From Actinoallomurus sp050942425 (GTDB lineage: Bacteria > Actinomycetota > Actinomycetes > Streptosporangiales > Streptosporangiaceae), in NCBI RefSeq assembly GCF_050942425.1, contig NZ_CP192063.1, forward strand, positions 5,270,001 to 5,334,000: DNA of 64,000 bases. The letters run 5' to 3'. Below, piece by piece: positions 42,777 through 55,418 of this stretch (position 1 is the stretch's first letter; each line of letters starts with the position of its first letter). The notes beneath the pieces were generated by a model, which saw only the letters and a list, made by a program, of their open reading frames with translations, did no database searches and was not told the origin of the DNA. The position numbers and the translations under genes are program-made.

Positions 42777-43730
42777 ATGACCGCACAGTTCGACCTCGTG
42801 ACGATGGGCCGGATCGGTGTGGATATCTATCCGCTACAGACCGGCGTGGGCCTGGAGGACGTCACCTCGTTCGGTAAGTACCTCGGCGGCACCGCGACCA
42901 ACGTGGCGGTGGCGGCCGCGCGGTACGGCCGGAGATCGGCGGTCGTGACGAAGACCGGCGCGGACCCGTTCGGCCGGTTCATCCACCGCGCGCTGCGGGA
43001 GTACGGAGTGGACGATCGCTTCGTCGGCACCTCCGAGCACCTGCCCACGCCCGTGACGTTCTGCGAGATCTTCCCGCCCGACGACTTCCCGTTGTACTTC
43101 TACCGCTTCCCGCAGGCGCCCGATCTGGACCTGCGCGAAGAGGACATCGACTTCGACGCCGTGCGCGAGGCGAAGATCTTCTGGGTCACCGGCACCGGCT
43201 TCTCGGAGGAACCCAGCCGGTCGGCGACCCTGGCGGCGCTGGAGGCGCGTGGCCGCAGGGGCATCACCGTGCTGGATCTGGACTACCGGCCGATGTTCTG
43301 GGAGTCGCGCGAACACGCGCGGGAGTGGGTGGGCAAGGCGCTCGACCACGTCACGGTGGCCGTCGGCAACCTCGACGAGTGCCTGACCGCCGTCGGCACC
43401 GACCGGCCGCGCGAGGCGGCGAAGGCGTTGCGTGACCGGGGGATCTCGCTCGCCGTCGTCAAACAGGGCCCCGAGGGCGTGCTCGCGGTGGACGACTCCG
43501 GCGAGGTCGTGGTGCCGCCGGCGCCGGTCGAGGTCGTCAACGGGCTGGGCGCGGGCGACGCGTTCGGCGGCGCGCTGTGTCACGGGCTGCTTTCCGGCTG
43601 GGACACCGAGCGGATCATGCGCTTCGCCAACGCGGCGGGCGCGCACGTGGCGGGGGAACTGGCCTGCTCGGACGCCATGCCGACCGAGGAACAGGTACTG
43701 CGCAGACTGGAAGGGACCCAGGGTGTCTGA
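42777..43730 (+). CDS. iolC: 5-dehydro-2-deoxygluconokinase
   Basis: 317 residues, PfkB/ribokinase fold. GKYLGGTATNVAVAAARYG is the first family signature and NGLGAGDAFGGALCHGLL the second, with the catalytic Asp in GAGD. It phosphorylates 2-deoxy-5-keto-D-gluconate in inositol breakdown. Assignment rests on the fold and on neighbours iolB, iolD and iolA. It overlaps the next gene by 8 bp. Confidence 0.88.
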   Translation: MTAQFDLVTMGRIGVDIYPLQTGVGLEDVTSFGKYLGGTATNVAVAAARYGRRSAVVTKTGADPFGRFIHRALREYGVDDRFVGTSEHLPTPVTFCEIFPPDDFPLYFYRFPQAPDLDLREEDIDFDAVREAKIFWVTGTGFSEEPSRSATLAALEARGRRGITVLDLDYRPMFWESREHAREWVGKALDHVTVAVGNLDECLTAVGTDRPREAAKALRDRGISLAVVKQGPEGVLAVDDSGEVVVPPAPVEVVNGLGAGDAFGGALCHGLLSGWDTERIMRFANAAGAHVAGELACSDAMPTEEQVLRRLEGTQGV

Positions 43731-44592
43731 CACCGTGCGGCGGATCGTCGCGAAGCGGGTGCACGAGCCGGAGGCGATCGCCGAGGCCGCCGCGAACCGC
43801 GTGCGGGCGAAGTCGCCGTTCAACGACAAGGGCCGGATGATGATCATCGCCGCGGACCATCCGGCACGCGGCGCCAACGCCGTCGGCGGCGACCCGCTCG
43901 CGATGGCCGACCGCGGCGAACTGCTGGAGCGGCTGTGCCTGGCGCTGGAGCGCCCCGGCGTCACCGGCGTGCTGGCGACCCCGGACGTCATCGACGACCT
44001 GCTGCTGCTCGGCGCGCTGGACGGCAAGACCGTGATCGGCTCGATGAACCGTACCGGCCTGGCGAAGTCCACCTTCGAGATCGACGACCGCTTCGCCTGC
44101 TACGACGCGGAGTCCATCGAACGCATGCGCTTCGACGGCGGCAAGACGCTGACCCGCATCTGCCTCGACGATCCCGCGACGCCGAGCGTCCTGGCGAACA
44201 CCGCAGCTGCGGTCAACGACCTGGCCGCGCGCAGGCTGATCGCGATGGTGGAGCCGTTCGTGTCGGTGTGGACCGACGGACGGCTGCAGAACGACCTGTC
44301 GCCGGAGGCGGTGATCCGCTCGATCACGATCGCCTCCGCGCTGGGCAGGACGTCGGCCTACACGTGGCTGAAGCTGCCCGTGGTGGCCGACATGGAACGG
44401 GTGCTCGCCTCGTCGACACTGCCCGCCGTGCTGCTGGGCGGCGAGGTCAAGGACCCGGACGCGGCGTTCGCCGCCTGGCAGCACGCACTGTCCCTGCCGA
44501 CGGTGCAGGGGCTCGTGGTCGGGCGATCGCTGCTGTATCCGCACGACGGAGACGTCGCCAAGGCAGTCGACACGGCAGTGGGGTTGACATGA
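43723..44592 (+). CDS. Class I aldolase-like (Cgl0158/DeoC-type) protein of the inositol pathway
   Basis: 289 residues from GTG 43723. MIIAADHPARGANAVGG and KTVIGSMNRTGLAKSTFEID are characteristic of the (beta/alpha)-barrel 'Cgl0158-family' proteins found in actinobacterial iol operons. It probably replaces IolJ, splitting 2-deoxy-5-keto-gluconate 6-phosphate to dihydroxyacetone phosphate and malonate semialdehyde (inference from context). 4-bp overlap with iolB. Confidence 0.82.
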   Translation: MSDTVRRIVAKRVHEPEAIAEAAANRVRAKSPFNDKGRMMIIAADHPARGANAVGGDPLAMADRGELLERLCLALERPGVTGVLATPDVIDDLLLLGALDGKTVIGSMNRTGLAKSTFEIDDRFACYDAESIERMRFDGGKTLTRICLDDPATPSVLANTAAAVNDLAARRLIAMVEPFVSVWTDGRLQNDLSPEAVIRSITIASALGRTSAYTWLKLPVVADMERVLASSTLPAVLLGGEVKDPDAAFAAWQHALSLPTVQGLVVGRSLLYPHDGDVAKAVDTAVGLT

Positions 44593-45424
44593 AGTCGTAT
44601 CGGGAGGCGGGCAGCACCGCCGAAGGTCCGTTCAGCACGGTGGTCACGCCGGAGTCCGCGGGCTGGGGCTACTCCGGGCTGCGGGTGCTCGAGCTGGACG
44701 GCACCGAGACCGTCGGCACCGGTGACGCGGAGGCGCTGGTCCTGCCGCTGTCCGGTTCCTGCACGGTCAGCGTGGATGGGCAGACGTTCGAACTGGCCGG
44801 GCGGACCGGGGTGTTCGACGCGGTCACCGACTTCGCCTACCTGCCGCGCGACGCGGAGGCGACGATCACCGGCACCGGCCGCTTCGCGCTGCCGAGCGCG
44901 AAGACGCGCAAGCGCCTGCCCGCGCGGTACGGGCCGGCGAGCGGCGTGCCCACCGAACTGCGCGGCGCGGGAAACTGCAGCCGCCAGGTCAACAACTACT
45001 GCCTGCCGCACACGTTCGAGGCCGACCAGTTGCTGGTGTGCGAGGTGCTGACGCCGGGCGGCAACTGGTCGTCGTACCCGCCGCACAAGCACGACGAGGC
45101 GCGCGAGGGCGAGAGCGAGCTCGAGGAGATCTACTACTTCGAGGTCGCCCGTGACGGCATGGCCTACCAGCGTGTGTACGGCACCGCCGAGCGGCCGATC
45201 GACGTGCTCGCCGAGGTGCGCAGCGGCGACGTCGTCCTCATCCCGCACGGCTGGCACGGACCGTCGATGGCCGCGCCCGGCTACGACCTGTACTACCTCA
45301 ACGTCATGGCCGGGCCGGGTCAGGAACGCGCGTGGCTGATCTGCGACGACCCCGCGCACGGCTGGGTGCGCGGACTGTGGGAGTCGCAGGACACCGACCC
45401 GCGCCTGCCGTTCGGAGGTGCGCG

Positions 45425-45428
<4 letters not shown>
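44589..45428 (+). CDS. iolB: 5-deoxy-glucuronate isomerase
   Basis: 279 residues, bicupin. SYPPHKHDEAREGESELEE contains the metal-binding His/Glu set, and DVVLIPHGWHGPSMAAPGYD the second. This is the typical IolB sequence. It converts 5-deoxy-glucuronate to 2-deoxy-5-keto-gluconate. Coupled on both sides by ATGA overlaps. Confidence 0.92.
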
Positions 45429-47281
<1,853 letters not shown>

Positions 47282-47289
47282 GAGCAGGC

Positions 47290-48783
<1,494 letters not shown>

Positions 48784-48799
48784 GGTCGTCTCGGATGAG

Positions 48800-48830
48800 T
48801 GGTGCGGAACGCCTCGGGCGTTCCGCACCA
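48800..48830. terminator. Hairpin terminator after iolA
   Basis: A 14-bp perfect stem (48800-48813 with 48817-48830) and TCG loop lie between the convergent iolA and SUKH/HEAT genes, and could serve both. Confidence 0.8.
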
Positions 48831-48839
48831 CCCGATGAC

Positions 48840-49907
48840 TCACTCCGCGTCGGCGATGTTCCCGAGAATGCGTTCGGCGCGTTCGCGGACCGCGGCGTCG
48901 GTGTCCGCGAGCCGTCCTTGCGCGATTTCACCGATAACCGATGCCGCCGCCCGCCGGACGGCGGGAGTCACGTCGGTCAGAAGCGGGCGCACCACGTCGA
49001 AGACGACGGTGGCATCGGCGTCCTGCTGTGCGCGCAACGCTCTCACCGCCTGCAGCCGTACCGTGGGATCGGTGTCGCGGAGCGCGGGCACGATCGCCGA
49101 CGTGGCGCCTTGGCTGCATCCGGTGGCCAGTGCCCACATCGCGGCGGCGCGCACGCGCGCCGGTCGCGGCGGTACGGCGGCCGCTCCGAGATTCGCGATC
49201 TGCAGCGCGGAGGGGCGCCGATGCTGCAACAGCCGCGCCGTCACCCCTGTCGTCCGCGCGGCCCACACCGCCTCCTCGACATCGGGATGCCCCAGAGAAT
49301 CGCCTGGCCGGTCGAAGTCGTTCTCCCGAAGCCGGGAGCGGCCGCCGGAGACCTCCCTGTCCAGCCAATCCTCATACCAGGCGATGAAGTCCCGGGCCGG
49401 GTGAAAGATGGGGTCGAAGAAGTCGTTGTCCTTCTCGACCACGACCATCCGTCCGCGTCCCGGACCGCTCACCACCAGCAGGGTCCAGATCTCGGCGGAA
49501 TCGTGGTACCTCCATTCCTCGTCGTACTGACGATTCAGCCACAAGGTGCCGCAGGACAGCGCATCGGCTCCGTGACCTCGCGTCCACGCGGGCCCCGCGA
49601 ATTCCTCAGGGTGAAACGGGAAATCTTCGGTCAGCCTCACGTGGCGCCGATCCGGATCCAGGGGTTCCAGGCCCCGGTACGGCCCGGCGCCGCCGTCGCC
49701 CAGCGTCGTGACAAAGGCGCGGTACTCCTCCGGCAGCCGTACTCCGTGGCGTTCTTCGAACGCGATCACCGCGTTCTCGGCCAGGACCGGCTTCAGAACG
49801 TATCCCTGCGGGGTCCGTACGTCCGGCCGGCTTCGATCCCGCAGCGTTTCCAGCTTCGCCGCGACCCGGCCGAGCCGCTCCGCGACCGACTCCGCATTCC
49901 CGCTCAT
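48840..49907 (-). CDS. SUKH (SMI1/KNR4) domain protein with C-terminal HEAT-like repeats
   Basis: About 355 residues from ATG 49907 (purine-rich GGGCGGGG upstream). An ATG at 49967 is possible. The N-terminal half is SMI1/KNR4-like: VIAFEERHGVRLPEEYRAFV, LGDGGAGPYRGLEPL and the late GRMVVVEKDNDFF. The C-terminal ~130 residues are HEAT-like (AIVPALRDTDPTVRLQAVRA). SUKH proteins often act as immunity proteins in toxin systems, but no polymorphic toxin gene is adjacent. Function open. Confidence 0.78.
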   Translation of the reverse strand: MSGNAESVAERLGRVAAKLETLRDRSRPDVRTPQGYVLKPVLAENAVIAFEERHGVRLPEEYRAFVTTLGDGGAGPYRGLEPLDPDRRHVRLTEDFPFHPEEFAGPAWTRGHGADALSCGTLWLNRQYDEEWRYHDSAEIWTLLVVSGPGRGRMVVVEKDNDFFDPIFHPARDFIAWYEDWLDREVSGGRSRLRENDFDRPGDSLGHPDVEEAVWAARTTGVTARLLQHRRPSALQIANLGAAAVPPRPARVRAAAMWALATGCSQGATSAIVPALRDTDPTVRLQAVRALRAQQDADATVVFDVVRPLLTDVTPAVRRAAASVIGEIAQGRLADTDAAVRERAERILGNIADAE

Positions 49908-50028
49908 GAGCCCCGCCCGCACACCCTTTCGTTCCGAGCCGAAGAGCCGACGGCCCGCGTCCTCCATTCCTACTGGAGCCGTTCGTCGGTCGCACCGGAC
50001 GGGTGCGCGATGGTTCCCCGATGCCGTG

Positions 50029-52164
50029 TCAGGAACGCGTCGCGCCGGCGACGTGGACCGTGGCGCGAAGGGGCAGGTCGCGGGACGAGTCGCCGACCGC
50101 GACCTGGTACGAGCCGCGAACGGTCGTCCAGGCGTGTGCGGCTGTGTCCCAGACCGAGAAGGCGCGTCGGTCGAGGGTGAACGTCAGCCGCCGCGTCTGG
50201 CCCGGCCGCAGGGACACCTTCTGGAAGCCCTTCAACTGGCGGGGCGGTTCGCCGGCGACGGCCGGGTCGCTCACGTACACCTGCGCCACGTCGGTGCCGG
50301 CCCTGCGCCCGGTGTTGGTGACGTCCACCTGGACCGTGACCCTGCCGTCACGCGCCGGCACCGGGCTGACGTGCAGTCGCCCGTACCGGAAGGTGGTGTA
50401 GGACAGGCCGAAGCCGAACGGGAACAGCGGCGTGATGTCCTGGCCGTCGTACCAGCGGTAGCCGATCTGCAGACCTTCGGAGTACGTCGCCGTGCCCCCG
50501 ACGCCGGGCCACCGCTCCGGCGTGTGCGCCGGGGTGTCACCATCGGCGCGCGGGAATGTCACCGGCAGCTTGCCGGACGGGTTGACGTCCCCGAACAGGA
50601 CGGCGCTCACCGCGTTGCCGTCCTCTTCTCCGGGGTACCACGCCTCGACGACGGCGGGCACCTTGTCCAGCCACGGCATGAGCACCGGCGCGCCGCTCTT
50701 CACGACGACGACGGTGTGCGGGTTGGCCGCCGCCACCGCCGCGACGAGCCGATCCTGGTCGCCGGACAGGGACAGGCCGGTTCGGTCCTCTCCCTCCTTC
50801 TCGGAATCGCCCACCATGACGACCGCGACGTCCGCCGACCGGGCGAGCGTCGCGGCGGCGGTCGCGTCGGAGCCGTCGGCGTACGACACGGTCGAACCGG
50901 ACGGCAGCCGGTTCTTGATGCCGGTGACCGGATCCACCGTGTAGAGGGGCAGCACCTGCGAGCTGCCGCCGCCACCGGTGTGCGCCGCGCCGGCGTACGG
51001 CCCGATCACCGCGACCGACCGTGTCCGGGTGGGATCGAGCGGGAGCTGCGCGCCGGAGTTCTTGAGCAGCACGGTGCCCTGCTCGGCGATGCTCCTGGCG
51101 ACGGCACCGTCCTGCTGGGCGGGGATGGGAGCCGGCGTGAGCGGCCGGTCGAAGAGACCTGCCCGGATCATGACCGCGTACCGCCGCGCGATCATCCGGT
51201 CGATCACCGACTCCTTGATCTGGCCCGCCTCGATGGCCTGGCGCATCGCGGTGTCGAAGTACGTGCCGGTCGGCATCTCCAGGTCCTCACCGGCGAGCGC
51301 GGACGGCACCGCGCTGTGCGTCGCGCCGAAGTCGGACTGCACGAACCCGTTGAAACCCCACTGTCCGCGCAGCACGGTGTCCAGCAGGGAGGAGTTCTCG
51401 CATGCGTAGGACCCGTTCACCTTCGGGTACGCGCACATGACCGATCCGACATGTCCCTCCTTCACCGACGCTTCGAAGGCGGGCAGGTAGATCTCCTGCA
51501 GGGTCCGCTCGTCGATCCGCTCGTCGACGGTCAGCCGGTCGGTCTCCTGGTTGTTGGCCGCGTAGTGCTTGACCTCGGCGATGACGCCCTTCCGCTGGAT
51601 GGCACGGATGTTCGCGACCGCCAGCCGCCCGGCGAGGTACGGGTCCTCGCCGTAGGTTTCGAACGTCCGGCCGTTCTGCGGGACGCGCGTCAGGTTGATG
51701 TCGGGTGCCTCGATCAGGCTGTGCGCCAGGTCGCGGGTCTCGTTCGCCTGCACCGTCCCGTACACCTCGGCGAGGCGGGTGTCGAAGGTCGCCGCGAGGC
51801 CGATCGGCGCGGGCATCGCGGTGGCGGGCTTGTACGGGCGGTCGTCGCTGTGGCCGATGCCGGCCGGACCGTTCGTGATCCGCAGGGGCGGGATACCGAG
51901 CCGGGGGACGCCGGGGACATAACGGAGGTGCTCGGCGTCCTGGATGCCGTGCAACTGCGAGATCTTCTCGTCCAGCGTCAGCTGAGCGACGAGCCGCGCC
52001 GCCCGCTGCTCAGGAGTGAGGGTGGCCTGCGCCGCCTGCCGTCCGGGAACCGCACCCGGGGAGAGACGCGCTGCCGTTGCCACTCCCGGCGTCGCGACGA
52101 GGGACGCGATCAACGCCGTCAGGCCGGCCAGGCCGCCGGCGGCCCGGGGAGTTCGAATGCCCAT
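50029..52164 (-). CDS. Secreted GH3 beta-glucosidase
   Basis: 711 residues from ATG 52164, preceded by GAGGGTGGG. A GTG at 52179 has no ribosome site. An N-terminal Arg then hydrophobic stretch (LAGLTALIASLVATPGVATA) is a Sec/Tat-like signal. The GH3 TIM barrel contains KHYAANNQETDR and the nucleophile Asp (~278) in GFVQSDFGATHS. The GH3 C-domain (AVIGPYAGAAHTGGGGS) and a fibronectin III-like end (TNTGRRAGTDVAQVYVSDP) follow. It should release glucose from beta-glucosides outside the cell. Confidence 0.9.
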   Translation of the reverse strand: MGIRTPRAAGGLAGLTALIASLVATPGVATAARLSPGAVPGRQAAQATLTPEQRAARLVAQLTLDEKISQLHGIQDAEHLRYVPGVPRLGIPPLRITNGPAGIGHSDDRPYKPATAMPAPIGLAATFDTRLAEVYGTVQANETRDLAHSLIEAPDINLTRVPQNGRTFETYGEDPYLAGRLAVANIRAIQRKGVIAEVKHYAANNQETDRLTVDERIDERTLQEIYLPAFEASVKEGHVGSVMCAYPKVNGSYACENSSLLDTVLRGQWGFNGFVQSDFGATHSAVPSALAGEDLEMPTGTYFDTAMRQAIEAGQIKESVIDRMIARRYAVMIRAGLFDRPLTPAPIPAQQDGAVARSIAEQGTVLLKNSGAQLPLDPTRTRSVAVIGPYAGAAHTGGGGSSQVLPLYTVDPVTGIKNRLPSGSTVSYADGSDATAAATLARSADVAVVMVGDSEKEGEDRTGLSLSGDQDRLVAAVAAANPHTVVVVKSGAPVLMPWLDKVPAVVEAWYPGEEDGNAVSAVLFGDVNPSGKLPVTFPRADGDTPAHTPERWPGVGGTATYSEGLQIGYRWYDGQDITPLFPFGFGLSYTTFRYGRLHVSPVPARDGRVTVQVDVTNTGRRAGTDVAQVYVSDPAVAGEPPRQLKGFQKVSLRPGQTRRLTFTLDRRAFSVWDTAAHAWTTVRGSYQVAVGDSSRDLPLRATVHVAGATRS

Positions 52165-52249
52165 TACGCCCACCCTCACCGTACGGAGACGCCGTTGAGA
52201 GCGTGCAAAGGTTTTCCCGTCCTGTCAAGACCGCTCATCGGACGGCAAG

Positions 52250-52276
52250 GCGCCCCCCTGGAGGGGAGCGGGGCGC
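52250..52276 (-). terminator. Weak hairpin after the small membrane protein gene
   Basis: GCGCCCC (52250-52256) pairs with GGGGCGC (52270-52276), just past the stop at 52282 when read on the minus strand. Confidence 0.4.
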
Positions 52277-52281
52277 ATTTG

Positions 52282-52473
52282 TCAGCTCAACAGCACGATG
52301 AGCAGCTGACGGAGCGACCACCACAGGCAGACGACGCAGCCCATGATCGGGGCGCCGTGCAGGCGTAAAGCGCGGAGGAGCCGGCGGGGACGTGACGGCT
52401 GCGAGCGCAGCCTGAAGGCCTCTGGCGGAGGCGGCCAGTCGTCGCCGTAGTCCATCCAGTAGCCATCGTCCAT
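52282..52473 (-). CDS. Small putative membrane protein
   Basis: 63 residues from ATG 52473, preceded by AAGGGG. The N-terminus is acidic and aromatic (MDDGYWMDYGDDWPPPP), the middle basic, and the C-terminus one hydrophobic helix (GCVVCLWWSLRQLLIVLLS), an inside-anchored tail. No homologue recognised. It lies between the GH3 gene and the kinase, transcribed in their direction. Confidence 0.5.
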   Translation of the reverse strand: MDDGYWMDYGDDWPPPPEAFRLRSQPSRPRRLLRALRLHGAPIMGCVVCLWWSLRQLLIVLLS

Positions 52474-52591
52474 CGCGCCCCTTTCAGTCCCTCCGCGGTA
52501 AAGACGTGCCACGGCGAGCTACGGATGACGACGCGGAAGGCCTGCTCCTCCGCCCGTTCCGGACGCGGAGCGGCGCCCTGTCGGGCCAGGC

Positions 52592-54868
52592 TCAGCGGAG
52601 CTTCCAGAGCCGGAGGGCGCCGTTGTCGTACCCGAGGGCCAGTGTCGTCGCGTTGGGGCTGAAGGCATGGGCCCGGACGCCGCCGGGCTGAGGGGCGAGG
52701 TCGTTCTCACGGGTGGCGTAACGGGTGGTCGCATCGCTGATCCATACGTGGAGCGCTCCGCTGCAGCTCTCCTCTGTGACCGGGCAGTTGAAGCTCGCGA
52801 GCGTGCCGCCGGTGGTACTGAACGCGATCCAGTTGCCGCCGTACCCGGGTGACGGGGTGATGACCTGGCGGGTCGTGACGTCCCAGAGCCGTACACCGTT
52901 CTTCGTGGTGGTGCCGTCGCAGCCGCCGGCCAGGGCCTTGCCGTCCGGGCTGAAGGACAGCGAGCGTACGCCCTGGTCGCAGGGGCCGCCGTCGGAACCG
53001 GTGTTGATGACGCCGTTGGCGCGGTCACCCGTGACGTCCCAGAGGCGGACGACTCGCGTTCCGGGTGCCCCGGAGGCGTTGTCGCTGGTGGCGAGGGTCC
53101 TGCCGTCGGGGCTGAAGGCCATGCCGAGGATGTGGCCGTGGACGGAGAAGCTCGCCGTGACCCGACCCGTGGCCGTATCCCACAGCTGAACGATGTCCTG
53201 GTACACGTCCTTGGCGTGGGCGTCGTTGGTGGCACTGGCCAGGGTGCTCCCATCCGGGCTGAACAGCAGGGACGGGCCGGTGATGTACGCCCCGAGGAGG
53301 CCGCTGCGGGGGAGGGTGTCGGTCATCTTGTCGTTGAACAGGTCCCACAGTTCGATGCGGGTGCCGTAGCCGCTGACGTCGCTGGCAGCGGCCAGGGTCG
53401 TGCCGCCGGAGCCGAACGCGAGGGCGAGGACGTTCCCCGGAGCGGTGAGAGTGGTCGTGTTGCTGCCGGTGGACACATTCCACAGCCGGATGGTGCGCTG
53501 ATGCCGGCTGGCGCTGGCCAAGGTCGTGCCGTCCGGGCTGAACACGGCGTGATCGACACTCGCTCCCTTGGCCAGGAGGGTGTCCGGGGACAGGGTGGGG
53601 GTGCGCACTGCGGTGGGCGCCCGCGACCGTGCCTTTCCCCGTGCGGGTGATGAGGAGAAGCTGAGGGCCGTCGCGGTGCCGAGCGTCAACGCCAGGGCCG
53701 CAGCCGCCGCCAGCATGGCGCGGGTGCGTCGCGTCAGCCGCGTACGCGGGCGAGGTCGCGCCGGGCCGAGCGCGGGCGGTGCCTGGTCCGCCCGGGTGGC
53801 CGCCTGACCAGGACCGGGCTGATGCGTCACCCCTGGCTTGGACGCGACCGCGAGCGCGTCGGACGGTCCCGCGGCGACGAGTTCACGCGCCTTCGGGGCG
53901 GTGCCCGTACGCTCCGGCTCGGCTGAGGGCGGCTGGGCAGGGGCGCCCGATCGCGTGTGGCCCATGCCGGAACCGTCCAGGGCCGGAGGCGCGCTGCCGG
54001 GGGTCGCCCTCCGTTCGGCGACCATTGTGGTGACGGCCGGCGGCAGCCACCGGGTCGGCAGGTCGGGCGCCGTGCCGAGGGTGTCGAGGACGGCGGCCAG
54101 AGTGGGCCGGTCAGCGGGGTTCTTGGCCAGGCACGCGGTGATCAGATCGGCGAGTCGCGCCGGCAGTCCGGCCAGGCGGGTGAGGTCGGGCTGGTCGTGG
54201 ACGACGCGGTAGACGACGGCGTGGGCCGCCCCGGTGCCGAAAGGACTGGTGCCGGTGGCGGCGAAGGTCAGCACCGACCCGAGGGAGAACACGTCGCTCT
54301 GCGGCCCGAGCGGGTCGCCTCGTCCTTGTTCGGGTGACATGAACGCCGGGGTACCGACGATCGAGGTCGTGTGGTGGGTGGCATCCAGGGCCCGGGCGAT
54401 GCCGAAGTCGATCACGCGGGGTCCGTCGTCGGCCAGGATCACGTTGGCGGGTTTGAGGTCGCGATGCACCAGGCCGCGGTCGTGGATCGCGACCAGTCCC
54501 TCGGCCAGGCCGGCCCCTAGAACGGCCACCGCCGTCGCGGGCAGCGGCCCGTGTGCCCGCACCGCCTCGTGCAGGGACGGGCCTGGGACGTAAGCGGTGA
54601 CCAGCCACGGCTGATCGGCCTGCACATCGGCGTCGACGACCTGCGCGGTGTAGAAGCCGCCCACCCGGCGGGCCGCCTCCACCTCGACGGCGAACCGCTC
54701 CCGGAACCGCGCGTCGCCCGCCAACTCCGGCCGGACCAGCTTCACCGCCACCGGCCGGCCGCCGGGTGAACGCCCGAGGAACACCTGGCCCATCCCGCCG
54801 CCGCCCAACCGCCCCTCCAGACGGTACGGCCCCACCCGCTGCGGATCGGCCGCCTCCAGCGGACCCAT
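52592..54868 (-). CDS. Ser/Thr protein kinase with transmembrane helix and WD40 sensor domain
   Basis: 758 residues. PknB-type kinase: GRLGGGGMGQVF (P-loop), catalytic Lys43, HRDLKPAN with Asp137, DFG Asp154, and GTPAFMSPEQ. A Pro/Ala-rich linker leads to one transmembrane helix (~385-405). The extracellular part is a WD40-like propeller with repeats such as FSPDGTTLASASRHQRTIRL and FSPDGRTLATSD. Common in actinomycetes; the WD40 part likely senses a ligand or protein outside the cell. Confidence 0.9.
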   Translation of the reverse strand: MGPLEAADPQRVGPYRLEGRLGGGGMGQVFLGRSPGGRPVAVKLVRPELAGDARFRERFAVEVEAARRVGGFYTAQVVDADVQADQPWLVTAYVPGPSLHEAVRAHGPLPATAVAVLGAGLAEGLVAIHDRGLVHRDLKPANVILADDGPRVIDFGIARALDATHHTTSIVGTPAFMSPEQGRGDPLGPQSDVFSLGSVLTFAATGTSPFGTGAAHAVVYRVVHDQPDLTRLAGLPARLADLITACLAKNPADRPTLAAVLDTLGTAPDLPTRWLPPAVTTMVAERRATPGSAPPALDGSGMGHTRSGAPAQPPSAEPERTGTAPKARELVAAGPSDALAVASKPGVTHQPGPGQAATRADQAPPALGPARPRPRTRLTRRTRAMLAAAAALALTLGTATALSFSSSPARGKARSRAPTAVRTPTLSPDTLLAKGASVDHAVFSPDGTTLASASRHQRTIRLWNVSTGSNTTTLTAPGNVLALAFGSGGTTLAAASDVSGYGTRIELWDLFNDKMTDTLPRSGLLGAYITGPSLLFSPDGSTLASATNDAHAKDVYQDIVQLWDTATGRVTASFSVHGHILGMAFSPDGRTLATSDNASGAPGTRVVRLWDVTGDRANGVINTGSDGGPCDQGVRSLSFSPDGKALAGGCDGTTTKNGVRLWDVTTRQVITPSPGYGGNWIAFSTTGGTLASFNCPVTEESCSGALHVWISDATTRYATRENDLAPQPGGVRAHAFSPNATTLALGYDNGALRLWKLR

Positions 54869-54922
54869 CGATACCTATCCTCGAATCAGAGGAACATATC
54901 TGTCTATCTGGATCGAATCTTT

Positions 54923-55311
54923 TCACGAAATGGCCCTCCCCGTGAACCGGCCGTCGATGGTCGCGCGGCGGATGCCGTCGATGTCCTCGTTGGGGACAGC
55001 GGCTGCGACGATCCGGGTGTCGAGGTACTGGATCAGGCGGGCCTTGCCGTCACCCCCCAGGGCTTGCCGGGGTCGGGGGTGCCGATCAGGTGTGCCCACT
55101 TCGTCGAGGGCGGGTCTGTCGGGGGTGGGTCTTCGAAGAAGCCCAGCTCTGCGCGCGGCGTCGTCGGGCCGCCGCCATAAACCTCGGTCGTTACCTCTCC
55201 GGAGGGCGCGGGGCCGCCGAGGCGGCTCCTCGGTGGCGACCCGCCGATGAACCGCGAATGAATTGTGGACGGTCCTGCCTCGGACGCCGTGAGCTGGCCG
55301 CTTGCGGACAC
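54923..55311 (-). pseudogene. Possible small gene interrupted by a -1 frameshift
   Basis: On the minus strand, one frame gives a coding-like stretch ending PSTKWAHLIGTPDPGKPWG. A different frame then continues GDGKARLIQYLDTRIVAAAV and DIDGIRRATIDGRFTGRAIS. The switch falls at a run of six G (C run on the plus strand near 55055), where one missing base would explain it. Together ~130 residues, no family recognised, 54 bp upstream of the kinase. It could be a pseudogene, programmed slippage or a sequence error. Confidence 0.35.
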
Positions 55312-55418
55312 TCCGCAGGTATAGGTAAATCACTGGATATCGGCTCTCATTGCTGCCTGTCGACCCGAGTCAAGGAATTCGTTGAGGTCGGGCGACGCGA
55401 TGAGTAATGGGAGACCGA

